Shown piece after piece: positions 1 to 9,502 of a DNA stretch of 64,000 bases. Location of the stretch: the NCBI GenBank assembly GCA_039830055.1, contig CP140043.1, positions 310,001 through 374,000 on the forward strand, in the 5' to 3' direction. A model generated the notes under the pieces. It ran no database searches. It worked only from the letters and a program-made list of their open reading frames with translations, and was not told the origin of the DNA. The translations under genes were made by a program, and so were the position numbers. This DNA is from Buchnera aphidicola (Schlechtendalia peitan) (GTDB lineage Bacteria > Pseudomonadota > Gammaproteobacteria > Enterobacterales > Enterobacteriaceae). The number at the start of each line of letters is the position of its first letter. Within the stretch, counting starts at the first letter, position 1.

Positions 1-537
1 AAAGGAGAAAAAAATTCATTTCTATTTGATAAGATAAATTCTGCAGTATTTCCTTATTGTCAAGGTGGGCCTCTAATGCATATTATTGCAGCTAAGGCAG
101 TTGCTTTTAAAGAAGCAATGGAGCCTTCTTTTAAAGATTACCAAAAACAAGTAATAGAAAATTCTAAACTTATGGTAAAAGTTTTTATAAATCGAGGGTA
201 TAAAGTAATTTCAGGAAATACATTTAACCATTTATTTTTATTAGATTTATCTAATAAAAATTTAACTGGGCAAGAAGCAGAAAATTTTTTAAGTAAAGCG
301 AATATTACTGTAAATAAAAATAGTATCCCAAATGATCCTCGAGGCCCATTAATTACATCAGGAATTCGAATAGGGACACCAGCAATTACTCGTAGGGGTT
401 TAAAAGAAAAAGAAGTGTATAAACTATCACATTGGATTAGTGATATATTAGATAATGTTAAAAATATTGATAATATTTTGAATATTAAGAAAAAAATATT
501 AGATTTATGTAAAATATTTCCTGTTTACACAATATAA
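1..537 (+). CDS. glyA: serine hydroxymethyltransferase, C-terminal part
   Basis: The gene is cut by the left edge of the window; 178 C-terminal residues are visible and the frame is open from base 1. GlyA interconverts serine and glycine using tetrahydrofolate and PLP in the cytosol and is a main source of one-carbon units. The visible part contains the QGGPLMHIIAAKA segment, the NHLFLLDLS stretch, the ANITVNKNSIPND segment and the GIRIGTPAITRRG motif, all as in E. coli GlyA. The PLP lysine lies upstream of the window. The end, PVYTI, is close to the enterobacterial PVYA terminus, so the C-terminus is complete. It is convergent with bioD, with a hairpin between them. Confidence 0.97.
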   Translation, partial: KGEKNSFLFDKINSAVFPYCQGGPLMHIIAAKAVAFKEAMEPSFKDYQKQVIENSKLMVKVFINRGYKVISGNTFNHLFLLDLSNKNLTGQEAENFLSKANITVNKNSIPNDPRGPLITSGIRIGTPAITRRGLKEKEVYKLSHWISDILDNVKNIDNILNIKKKILDLCKIFPVYTI

Positions 538-556
538 AAAAATAATATAAAATATT

Positions 557-585
557 TTATGCCATCTCTATAATAGATGGTATAA
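557..585. terminator. hairpin between convergent glyA and bioD
   Basis: An 11-bp stem with one G-U pair is formed by TTATGCCATCT (557-567) and AGATGGTATAA (575-585), with a 7-nt loop. It lies 20 nt past the glyA stop and faces the end of bioD. No clean T-run follows on either strand, so it may protect 3' ends or terminate weakly in both directions. Confidence 0.5.
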
Positions 586-641
586 TGTAATGTACATGAT
601 AATATAACTATGCATATTTATTGTGAGTTTAATACTATTTT

Positions 642-1316
642 TTATAAAAAATCAGGTAATGTTATTGTAATTTTAGAATTATAAAATTTATTTAAAGAAC
701 GAAAATGTTTTACGTAACCTAGACATTTAGATTGTAAAAATTTTTTCAAAGTATTAACATATTCAACATCATACCTATTATTAGGTAATATATAATTTGC
801 AATCCAACCAGAAATTTTTAGATTAGAATCTAATATAGCTTTTTGTGTTAGAATAGCATGATTTATACATCCTAATCTTATACCTACTACTAAAATAACA
901 TTTAATTTTTCTTCTATTACCCAATCAGCAATAGTTTCCGTTTCTGAAAATGGAGTAAACCATCCTCCAGCTCCTTCTATCAATATGTAATTAGATTTTT
1001 TTTTTAAATTATATAAACCTAGTGATATTTTTTTTTTACAAATAGAAATAGAATGTTTTTTACTCGCTATATGTGGACTAGTGTTCTCAATAAAAAAAAA
1101 TGGATTAATTTCTTTATACTTTAATTTTATAGTACTAAAGCGTTGTAATAAGATTGCATCTTCATTCTTATTACCATGGTTATACGATCCAGAAGCTATA
1201 GGTTTATATCCAGCTGTATTATATCCATTATTACATGCTAATTTTAACAATAATATACTACAAATTGTTTTTCCAATGTTTGTATCGGTACCAGTAATAA
1301 ACCAACAATTATTCAT
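642..1316 (-). CDS. bioD: dethiobiotin synthetase
   Basis: BioD closes the ureido ring of dethiobiotin from 7,8-diaminopelargonic acid, CO2 and ATP, the next-to-last step of biotin synthesis. The protein has 224 residues (E. coli 225). It shows the P-loop GTDTNIGKT at about residues 8-16, the AGYKPIASG segment with the catalytic lysine, VEGAGGWFTP and GCINHAILT. A run of nine T bases (in coding sense) lies inside the gene and is in frame, encoding three Phe. It keeps the enterobacterial bio order with bioB upstream on the same strand, but the genes that should lie between them (bioF, bioC) are gone. Confidence 0.96.
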   Translation of the reverse strand: MNNCWFITGTDTNIGKTICSILLLKLACNNGYNTAGYKPIASGSYNHGNKNEDAILLQRFSTIKLKYKEINPFFFIENTSPHIASKKHSISICKKKISLGLYNLKKKSNYILIEGAGGWFTPFSETETIADWVIEEKLNVILVVGIRLGCINHAILTQKAILDSNLKISGWIANYILPNNRYDVEYVNTLKKFLQSKCLGYVKHFRSLNKFYNSKITITLPDFL

Positions 1317-1326
1317 AAATATTTAA

Positions 1327-2652
1327 CTCCGGAAATAAATCTATAATTTAAAACATTTATTGAATTAAATATATTGTAATTTTTCTTATATTTATTATTC
1401 TAGAACTTAATTATTTATTAAAATTTATTGTTGATTTAAATTAAATCAATATAAATAGTTTAAAAGTTTTTTTTTGATATAAATATATATTTACATTTGA
1501 TAAACAATAAGTCGGTATTAATATTCATATAAAATATTTTGAGTCTAAATAAAACTAATATATTTAATATGCATTACATCTTATAATATTTTTAATATTT
1601 TAAAATTTTTATAGTTTAATAATTTATATTAAAAATATAAAATATATTTAACATTTAGAAGTAAAATATTACTATTTTTTCATAATACTAAAGTTTATAG
1701 AAATACTTATTAATATCATAATATTTTAAAAAAAGTTAACACATTATATGTATACATCTATTTAAAATTAAATTTATAAATATAGAACATACTATATATC
1801 TTCCGTAAGTATCAATTTAATTACTAAGGATAAATCATATTACTTAATGTGCTAAAGTCGCTATTTATTTATAAAAATTAAATAATTTTATCAAGTTTAT
1901 TTTTAAAGTATTGGTTAAAGTTTAATTTTATACATATTTTTGTACGAATTTTTTATTAAAAATATTTAATATTCTTAAAATATAATACGGTGCAATTTGT
2001 ATCATATATAATTTTAACGATAGTATTCACACTATGCTACAATTTTTTTAAAATATAAAATAATATAAATATACTGTTTAATATTTAATATTTTTAAAAT
2101 ATTAATTGTTTACAATTAATAGTTTAATTTAACTAATATTATAAATTAATAAAAAATTTGTTATCTATTTTTAAAATAGAATAAAAAAATTAACAATACA
2201 ATCTTTATGTATTTTAAAATTTTTATAACAACTATTTTTGTACTTAAGACGTATTTATTTTTAACATTATAATATTTATGTATAATATACTATTTTATTT
2301 ACTTTATTTTTGTTTCTAATAATAGATTAGTAATCAGTGCAAAGTTAAATAGTATTTTTGCAAAAACTTACATTTATTTAAAAAATGTTCAAATAAGAAC
2401 GTTATAATTTTTGGTAATGAAATTAGATCTATTAGATCCAATTTCATGTAAATTAAAATGGGTTTTTTAACATCTATTTATACGAATTTACTAGTTTATT
2501 TTAAATAGTGAACTACTTATGGATTTCACATTAAGATTTATTTATTTAATTTATATATCATTCAATAAAAATTTAAATAATTTTAATTATAATAAACATA
2601 GATGTTATAAAATTTTTTAAATAATAATTATTTTATAAAATAATGTTTCTTA
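1327..2652. other. 1.3 kb non-coding spacer at the site of bioF and bioC
   Basis: In enterobacteria bioB, bioF, bioC and bioD follow one another on one strand. Here bioB and bioD keep that order and strand, but the DNA between them is very AT-rich and full of stops in all frames. I could not recognise any BioF or BioC segment. It is best read as the eroded remains of the two genes. The only structure I see is the hairpin at 2417-2447. Confidence 0.6.
2417..2447 (-). terminator. 14-bp hairpin downstream of bioB
   Basis: On the minus strand ATGAAATTGGATCT (2447-2434) pairs with AGATCTAATTTCAT (2430-2417) around a 3-nt loop. The stem has 14 bp and one G-U pair, which becomes an A-C mismatch on the plus strand, so the structure fits minus-strand RNA best. 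It lies about 205 nt past the bioB stop. No T-run follows directly, so it could be a 3' end stabiliser or a remnant of a lost gene. Confidence 0.45.
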
Positions 2653-3657
2653 TTAGAAATGATTTTGTTCTTTTTTTAAGAATGTTTCAGTTTTTTCAAA
2701 ATTTCTAAAATTAACACGATTATTTTTTGGATATAATCCCAATTTATTAAATAAATTTAAATCATTGTTTTGTGTAGGATTAGATGTTGTCAGTAATTTA
2801 CAGCCATAAAAAATAGAATTTGCACCTGCCATAAAACACATAGCTTGAGTTTGTTCATTCATTTGATCTCTTCCAGCTGATAAACGTATATACGATTTAG
2901 GCATCATTATTCGTGTTACTGCAATAGTTTTTATAAAATCAAATGCATCTACTTCTTCATTATGCTCCATAGGTGTCCCTTTTACCCTAACTAACATATT
3001 GATTGGTATACTTTCTGGAACTTTAGATAAGTTAGATAATTGTATTAATAACTCTATTCGATCATGTACTTTTTCTCCTAATCCAATTATTCCTCCTGAA
3101 CATACTTTTATTCCAGAATTTCTAACTACTTCTAAAGTATTTAATCGATCTTGATAGCTTCTAGTTGTTACAACTTTTTTATAAAAATTTTCTGATGTGT
3201 CTAAATTATGATTATAAAAGTCTAATCCTGCTTGAGCTAATTTTTGTGCCTGATATTTATTTAAAGTACCTAAAGTCATACATGTTTCCATACCTATTTT
3301 CTTTATCTCCTTAATTATGTTTTCTAAATACGGGATGTCTTTATTTTTAAGACTTTTCCATGCTGCTCCCATACAAAATCGTTCAGATCCCATTTCTTTG
3401 GCTTTTTTAACAGATTTTAATATTTCTTTTATATCTAATAATTTCTCTTTTTGTATATTAGTTTTATATTTAAAACTTTGAGGACAATATTTGCAATCTT
3501 CTGGGCATGAACCTGTTTTTATTGATAATAGAGTGCTAATTTGAATTTCATTTTGATTGAAATGTTTTCTATGAATAGTTTGTGCAGAAAATAAAACATC
3601 AAAAAAAGGCAAGTCAAATAATGATTTTACTTGTTTAAAATTCCATTGTTTTTTCAT
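2653..3657 (-). CDS. bioB: biotin synthase
   Basis: BioB is a radical SAM enzyme that inserts sulfur into dethiobiotin to make biotin. The protein has 334 residues (E. coli 346). The radical SAM cluster CPEDCKYC has cysteines near residues 51, 55 and 58. RFCMGAAWK, YNHNLDTS, GIKVCSGGIIGLGE and the C-terminal NEQTQAMCFMAGANS are all present. I chose the ATG at 3657 because a GGA Shine-Dalgarno core lies about 9 nt upstream; an in-frame TTG at 3669 would add four residues. The gene diverges from bioA across a short gap, as in E. coli. No BirA-type operator could be recognised. Confidence 0.97.
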   Translation of the reverse strand: MKKQWNFKQVKSLFDLPFFDVLFSAQTIHRKHFNQNEIQISTLLSIKTGSCPEDCKYCPQSFKYKTNIQKEKLLDIKEILKSVKKAKEMGSERFCMGAAWKSLKNKDIPYLENIIKEIKKIGMETCMTLGTLNKYQAQKLAQAGLDFYNHNLDTSENFYKKVVTTRSYQDRLNTLEVVRNSGIKVCSGGIIGLGEKVHDRIELLIQLSNLSKVPESIPINMLVRVKGTPMEHNEEVDAFDFIKTIAVTRIMMPKSYIRLSAGRDQMNEQTQAMCFMAGANSIFYGCKLLTTSNPTQNNDLNLFNKLGLYPKNNRVNFRNFEKTETFLKKEQNHF

Positions 3658-3729
3658 TTTAAATTCCAAAATTATTTATTTAAATACGTAACTGTTTATA
3701 ATAATATTTTATTTTTAATGAAACTTATT

Positions 3730-5019
3730 ATGCATAAGTCTAAATTAATATTTGATAAACAACATATTTGGCATCCTTATAGCTCAATGATTGATCCCTT
3801 ACCTTGCTATTTAATAAAGTCAGCTAAAGGAATTTTTCTAACATTAGACAATGGACAAAAATTAATCGATGGTATGTCTTCATGGTGGTCAGTGATTCAT
3901 GGATATAACCACCCTAGATTAAATTTCGCTTTAAAAGCACAGATCAATAAAATGTCACATGTTATGTTTGGTGGTATAACACATTATCCAGCAATTGCAT
4001 TATGTAAAAAATTAATACAAATTACACCAAAAAATTTAGATTGCATATTTCTTTCAGACTCCGGATCTGTTTCTATTGAAGTAGCTATGAAAATGGCACT
4101 ACAATATTGGAAATCATTAAGTAAAAATAAAATTGTGTTTTTAACTATTAAAAATGGATATCATGGCGATACATTGTCTGCTATTTCTGTGTGTGATCCT
4201 ACCAGTGCTTTTCATAATTTTTATAGTAATTTCATTCCAACTAATTTATTTTCTGATGTTCCTCAATGTTCATTTTATAGTAAATGGGATGAACAAGATA
4301 TATGTTCATTTAATCATTTAATCAAAAAATATCACAATGACATTGCCGCTGTAATTTTAGAACCTATTGTACAAAGTATTGGTGGAATGAACTTTTATCA
4401 TCCTACTTTTTTGAAAAAAGTTAGATATTTATGTAATACATTTAATATTCCGTTAATTTTAGATGAAATTGCGACTGGTTTTGGAAGAACTGGAAAGTTC
4501 TTTGCGTTTGAACATGCTAATATTGTTCCAGATATTCTTTGTATTGGAAAGGCTATAACAGGGGGTACTATGACTCTATCTGCAACGATGACTACAAGAA
4601 AAATTGCACAAACAATTAGCACTAGTGTATCAAGGTGTTTTATGCACGGACCTACGTTTATGGCAAATCCCTTAGCATGTGCAGTAGCAAATGAAAACAT
4701 TAAAATATTACAAGAAAATAATTGGAAAGTACAGGTAAAAAATATTGAGCAGTGTTTTCGATTAAATTTATTACCATTATCAAGTCATCCAAAAGTTAAA
4801 GATGTACGTATTTTAGGTGCAATCGGCGTCGTCGAATGTATATACTTTATAAACATTTCTAAAATACAAAAATTTTTTGTAAAAAATGGTGTTTGGATTA
4901 GACCATTTAAAAACATTATTTATTTAACTCCTCCCTATATTATTGATAAAAGTTCTTTAAAAAAACTTATAAAATGTATTTCTATTGCATTAGATTATAA
5001 ATGTTTCTTCATAAAATAA
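3730..5019 (+). CDS. bioA: adenosylmethionine-8-amino-7-oxononanoate aminotransferase
   Basis: BioA transfers the amino group of SAM to KAPA to give 7,8-diaminopelargonic acid. Starting at 3730 the protein has 429 residues, the E. coli length, and F8-D9 align directly with the E. coli N-terminus (FDKQHIWHPYSSM). A second ATG at 3718 would add four residues; neither has a clear Shine-Dalgarno. It shows DGMSSWW, HGYNHPRLN, HVMFGGITH and the PLP lysine segment CIGKAITGG. A TATAAT at 3697-3702 is a plausible -10 box. Without BioF and BioC in this cluster, the KAPA substrate must come from elsewhere. Confidence 0.96.
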   Translation: MHKSKLIFDKQHIWHPYSSMIDPLPCYLIKSAKGIFLTLDNGQKLIDGMSSWWSVIHGYNHPRLNFALKAQINKMSHVMFGGITHYPAIALCKKLIQITPKNLDCIFLSDSGSVSIEVAMKMALQYWKSLSKNKIVFLTIKNGYHGDTLSAISVCDPTSAFHNFYSNFIPTNLFSDVPQCSFYSKWDEQDICSFNHLIKKYHNDIAAVILEPIVQSIGGMNFYHPTFLKKVRYLCNTFNIPLILDEIATGFGRTGKFFAFEHANIVPDILCIGKAITGGTMTLSATMTTRKIAQTISTSVSRCFMHGPTFMANPLACAVANENIKILQENNWKVQVKNIEQCFRLNLLPLSSHPKVKDVRILGAIGVVECIYFINISKIQKFFVKNGVWIRPFKNIIYLTPPYIIDKSSLKKLIKCISIALDYKCFFIK

Positions 5020-5069
5020 ATTATATTTTAATTTGGTAAATATAATATTTAACGAATAGTTTGATTGTA

Positions 5070-6065
5070 TTACATTCGGTGAATAGATATCCAAATTGGT
5101 CTATTTCCAGTTGGGTATCTATTTTTAAATTTTAATTTTCCTGTTATATTATTGAGTTTATATATGCTTATACTATTAGATTTCTCTCCAGCAACAATTA
5201 AATGTTGCCCATTTTTTTCAATATTAAATGATCTTGGTTGCACTTCTGTTTGAACATATTCAATTACTTTTATATTATCAATATTTACATGATTGTTTAA
5301 AATTGTAATACTATTATTATTTCTATCAGATGCATACAAAAAATTTTCACACGAAGACATATGAAGATCTGAAGACCACGCAGTTTTTTTTAGTTTATTA
5401 GAAATAATATTAATATTTTTTAAAAATATAACTTCATTACATGATTTATTAACTTTCCAGATACTTATGGATCCGTTTAATTCATTAATATGAAATAATC
5501 GATCAGTATTTTTTTGAAAGATTAAATGTCTTGGACCGAATTTATTACCTACTGATATAAATTTTTTTTGGCTTTCTAAAAGCACGCCTTCATGTGTAAA
5601 ATTATATAAATAAATACGATCTGATTGTAAAGATGATACAAAAATATATCGATTATTATAATGCATTAACGATGCATGACATCCTTTTATCCCGGTTATT
5701 GTTTGTATAGGAGATTGAGCAATTCCTGATGAATTAATTGGGGAAACATTAATACAGTTAAAATGATATGAACTAGAAAATAAATATGTTTCAGTTTTAT
5801 TTATTTCAAGATGGTTAATACTGTTAGGAATATTAGAACGTCCAATTTCTTCTAAAGTTCCATTTACATTAATTTTATATGAATAAATACAAAACTTTGG
5901 ACGTATTCCTATATACAAACGTTTTCTAGTATTTGCAATAATGATTGGTTGAGGTTCACCATCTAATTTTAAAATTTGAATTAGAGATAAAGATGAATCT
6001 GAATTTAACTCCCAAACTTCAATTTGTTGACTATCCGAACTAGAAATATAAACTATATTTTTCAT
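5070..6065 (-). CDS. pgl: 6-phosphogluconolactonase
   Basis: Pgl (YbhE type) hydrolyses 6-phosphogluconolactone to 6-phosphogluconate, the second step of the oxidative pentose phosphate pathway, following Zwf, which is encoded at 40.4 kb. The 331 residues equal the E. coli length. The protein is a seven-bladed beta-propeller family member, with segments such as GCHASLMHYNN, DRIYLYNF, FGPRHLIF, HINELNGSISIW and TEVQPRSFNIEKNGQHLIVAGEKS matching E. coli Pgl in order. It is convergent with bioA, as expected from the ybhE-bio neighbourhood of enterobacteria. Confidence 0.95.
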   Translation of the reverse strand: MKNIVYISSSDSQQIEVWELNSDSSLSLIQILKLDGEPQPIIIANTRKRLYIGIRPKFCIYSYKINVNGTLEEIGRSNIPNSINHLEINKTETYLFSSSYHFNCINVSPINSSGIAQSPIQTITGIKGCHASLMHYNNRYIFVSSLQSDRIYLYNFTHEGVLLESQKKFISVGNKFGPRHLIFQKNTDRLFHINELNGSISIWKVNKSCNEVIFLKNINIISNKLKKTAWSSDLHMSSCENFLYASDRNNNSITILNNHVNIDNIKVIEYVQTEVQPRSFNIEKNGQHLIVAGEKSNSISIYKLNNITGKLKFKNRYPTGNRPIWISIHRM

Positions 6066-7603
6066 ATTTTTGTAGTTCCTAATTGAATAAAAGAAGATAA
6101 GATTTAAAAATTATTTTTGCATAAAACATAATATTTTAAATACAATATAGAACGATTAATTAAATTAATATTTACTTATATTTTTTATTAGAAATGTAAA
6201 AATTTTTAGTATTTTGACTATAATACGTAAATTCAAATACAGTAATATACACTATAATTTAAACATTAGACTAAATATTAAAAAATATTTATTAAATTCA
6301 TTAGAATAATAAGTATAGCAATATTCTAAATAAAAATTTTTATTAATTTTTAATAATATTTGTGTAATTTCTAGTTATATCAAGAATTATAAATAATTAT
6401 GTTACACATAATACGTTCAAATTTAAAATTAAATTTGAACGAATAATATGTAAATATATAAATTAAAAAAGTAAATTAAAATAAAAGTTATTACGAACAG
6501 TTTGTATTTATAATAAAAATAAAAATCAAGATTTAAAAAACAATTTATGTAAAAAAAGGTAAAAACATAATTTTAGTAAGTAGACTTTACATATTGTTAT
6601 ATTATTTAAAATAATTAAAAAATATTCAAGATATGATCTTGGTCTTTGAAAAAGTTTTTAATACAAATTTTAAATTTGGATATATAAAACATAATAGAAA
6701 TAATATATAACAAGATATTAAAATTCTGTTTTAAAAACTAATTTTTCTAAAATAATGCAAATATCTCAAATATGTAATATTTATATCATGTTTAAAAACA
6801 TTTCATGAAAATATGGTGTTTTAAGAATGTTATATTATTTTTTACAGATTATTTTAAGATTTTAAATATTATAATAAAAAAAATTTATATATAGCACAAA
6901 TTTAATTTTAAAATTAATATAAATAATTTTAATTTTACAATTAAACATTAATACTTATACAATGAACAGAAACTAAACAATATATTTTCAACAAAAAAAA
7001 GTTATTGTATGTTTATAAACCCTATTTGGTTTAGATAATATTTAACAATAATTTTACACTAAATTTAAATATATTTTAAAAATTTATTTCAATACATTAA
7101 CATTCTATCGATTTATATTGAAATATTTTTAAAAATTCATAAAACTCCATTTAACTAGAAGTTTAAAAGAGCTTTATTATTATTAACTTTCAATGTTGTA
7201 TAAATATTTTCAAAAATATTTTATATAATTGTATTGTATTTTTTTTAAAATAAATTATAGTAATTTTTATAACCAAAACTATTTATATCCTTTCATTTAA
7301 TGTTTTATATTTACAAGTAATATTCACAATTATAAATTTTATGACAATAATAGTCGTGTATTGTGATTTTTAATGCATATTAAAATTTAATTATGTTATT
7401 CTCATATTTAATATTTGTGTATAAAAATCATTAATAATTATAAATAATATAAATAAATTTTTATAAAATAATTACATTATATTTTTATATATTACATCGT
7501 TCACGTTATATAGTTTGTATGCAATATATTTTTGATTTTTAGTGTTTGTTAAAATAACGTTTTTTCATAATGTTTTTAAAATTGTATTGTAAGATGCATT
7601 TAT
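6066..7603. other. 1.5 kb non-coding spacer between pgl and lolC
   Basis: The stretch is very AT-rich, has stops in all frames, and shows no segment I recognise as a protein remnant. In E. coli the mfd region lies close to lolCDE, so decay of a gene such as mfd is one possible origin, but I see no Mfd motif. An 11-bp perfect inverted repeat lies at 6414-6441. Promoters for pgl (minus) and lolC (plus) should be inside this spacer. Confidence 0.5.
6414..6441. repeat. 11-bp perfect inverted repeat in the pgl-lolC spacer
   Basis: CGTTCAAATTT (6414-6424) and AAATTTGAACG (6431-6441) form a perfect 11-bp stem around a 6-nt loop. No T-run follows on either strand. It may be a leftover terminator of a lost gene or an operator-like palindrome upstream of pgl; the sequence does not decide. 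Confidence 0.4.
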
Positions 7604-8806
7604 ATGAATTTGTCTATTACTTTTTTTTTAGGATTACGTTACTTTTTTAGTAAATCTATTTTTTTTTCTAGACACTTAACAAACATCCTGTCAATTATTA
7701 GCATGTCACTGGGAATATTTTCTATTATTACTATTATTTCTATTATGAATGGATTTGAATTTGAGTTAAGAAAAAATATCTTACATTTTATTCCTCATAT
7801 TATCATTAAAAATTCTGACGGTAGTATGGATAAATCAACAGTTAACATAAAAAATATTACTTCAAAATATGTTAGTAAAATTTCTAAAGTTGTTTTTAGT
7901 GATGTTATTGTTCAAAGTTATTCTGGACTTTCGATCGGTTCAGCAATATCTATGTACCATGAAAATAATAATCTATTTGAACCTTATTTCTCCCAGAATA
8001 ATAGTTTAAAGTTATTAAAAAATAATAGTTATAATGCAATTTTAGGAGAAAGATTAGCTAGTATTTTAAATATTAAAATAGGAGATACTTTTAAATTAAT
8101 AGTTCCAAATTTCAATCAATCTTTGATGTTTGGACATATTCCTCACAATCGTATTTTTAAATTAGTTGATACCTTTTCTACTAATAACGAAGTGGATTAT
8201 TATCAAATATTAGTCAATGAGCAAGATTTGTCTAACGTTTTACATTATCCTAAAAATCACATTACAGGATTACAATTATGGTTAAAAGATCCATTAAACA
8301 TCGAAAATTATTTACATAATCTTCATTTATCGCATGTGATAATAAAAAGTTGGAAAGATAGTCAAGGAGAATTGTTGCAAGCTGCAAAAATGGAAAAATA
8401 CATGATGACACTATTATTTAGTTTAGTTCTTTTAATTTCTATTTTTAGTTTAATTGTTTCTATTAGTTTACTTATTATGGATAAAGAAAGAGATATTGCC
8501 ATATTTCAAACATTAGGTTTATCTAGACGTAATATTATGTTAATTTTTATTTTTCAAGGGTTTTTGAGTGGGATAATTGGAATTTTTATAGGAACTATGC
8601 TAAGTTTTTGTATTATGAAAACATCTATGGGATTAAAATTAATATCAAAAGTATTTTCTTTAGATTTTTTATTACCTTGTATTATTATTCCATCTCAAAT
8701 TACATTAATTAATTTTTCTTTTATAACATGTATTTTTTTATCTATTCTTTATCCTTCCTGGAAAGCAACTGTAATATTGCCATCAAAGAGATTAGCGCAT
8801 GAATAA
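7604..8806 (+). CDS. lolC: lipoprotein-releasing system permease LolC
   Basis: LolC is one of two inner-membrane subunits of LolCDE, which extracts lipoproteins from the inner membrane and passes them to LolA. The protein has 400 residues (E. coli 399). It has one N-terminal membrane segment (about 22-50), a periplasmic domain, and three C-terminal segments (about 265-395). Typical motifs are IMNGFEFELRKNIL near the N-terminus, AILGERLAS, ITGLQLWL, the cytosolic DIAIFQTLGLS coupling segment and the end LYPSWKATVILPSKRLAHE. It overlaps the start of lolD by 8 nt, so the operon is translationally coupled. Confidence 0.93.
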   Translation: MNLSITFFLGLRYFFSKSIFFSRHLTNILSIISMSLGIFSIITIISIMNGFEFELRKNILHFIPHIIIKNSDGSMDKSTVNIKNITSKYVSKISKVVFSDVIVQSYSGLSIGSAISMYHENNNLFEPYFSQNNSLKLLKNNSYNAILGERLASILNIKIGDTFKLIVPNFNQSLMFGHIPHNRIFKLVDTFSTNNEVDYYQILVNEQDLSNVLHYPKNHITGLQLWLKDPLNIENYLHNLHLSHVIIKSWKDSQGELLQAAKMEKYMMTLLFSLVLLISIFSLIVSISLLIMDKERDIAIFQTLGLSRRNIMLIFIFQGFLSGIIGIFIGTMLSFCIMKTSMGLKLISKVFSLDFLLPCIIIPSQITLINFSFITCIFLSILYPSWKATVILPSKRLAHE

Positions 8807-9487
8807 TCTTAATATACTACAATGTAAATCTATATATAAATCCTATACACATGGAAAAGTTAAAAATTATATTTTAAAAAATATTTCTTTAATATTAAAT
8901 AAGGGCGACATGTTATCTGTAATAGGTTCTTCTGGATCAGGAAAGAGTACTTTTTTACATATTACTGGAGGTCTAGATTCCCCAGATTCAGGAGAAATTT
9001 TTTTTTAGGAAAAAATATACATAACATTTCAAACAAAAATCAATCTATATTGAGAAATCATCATTTAGGTTTTATATATCAACTGCATCATTTATTATTA
9101 GATTTTAATATTATTGAGAATGTAGCTCTCCCCTTATTAATTCAAAAAAAAAATAAATTAGAAGCTTTTGATAATGCACATAACATTTTAAAAAATGTGG
9201 GAATGGAAAAAAAAATTAAATATTTTCCATCAGAGTTATCTGGAGGTGAACGACAAAGGGTAGCTATAGCCAGAGCATTAGTTTCAAAACCTAGTTTAGT
9301 TATAGCTGACGAACCTACTGGACATTTAGATAGAAAAAATTCTACTCGCATTTTTGATTTATTACTGAAATTTAACTATAAATATCAAACAACTTTTTTA
9401 ATAGTTACACATGATCTTACATTTATTAAAAATATACCATTAAAAATGGAATTAAAATTTGGAAAATTACATACAATTAGTTTTTAA
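8799..9487 (+). CDS. lolD: lipoprotein-releasing ATPase LolD, frame broken at a T9 run
   Basis: LolD is the ABC ATPase that powers LolCE. The reading frame stops at TAG 9006-9008 just after a run of nine T bases (8998-9006). It continues in the -1 frame from 9005 to the stop at 9487. One extra T restores a 229-residue protein (E. coli 233) that aligns with no gap across the junction (SGEIFF then LGKNIHNIS). Before the break it has the Walker A GSSGSGKST (about 43-51). After it come HHLGFIYQLHHLL, the signature LSGGERQRVAIARAL (about 147) and Walker B ADEPTGHLD. Both halves are well conserved, so the gene looks functional or only recently broken. Rescue by transcriptional slippage is the favoured reading; sequencing error is the alternative. 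Confidence 0.9.
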
Positions 9488-9502
9488 ATAGGACATAATT
9501 CA

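Noticed and set aside
1081..1326. An 81-codon plus-strand frame antisense to the start of bioD.
   Set aside because: Shadow of bioD; no homology and no ribosome site.
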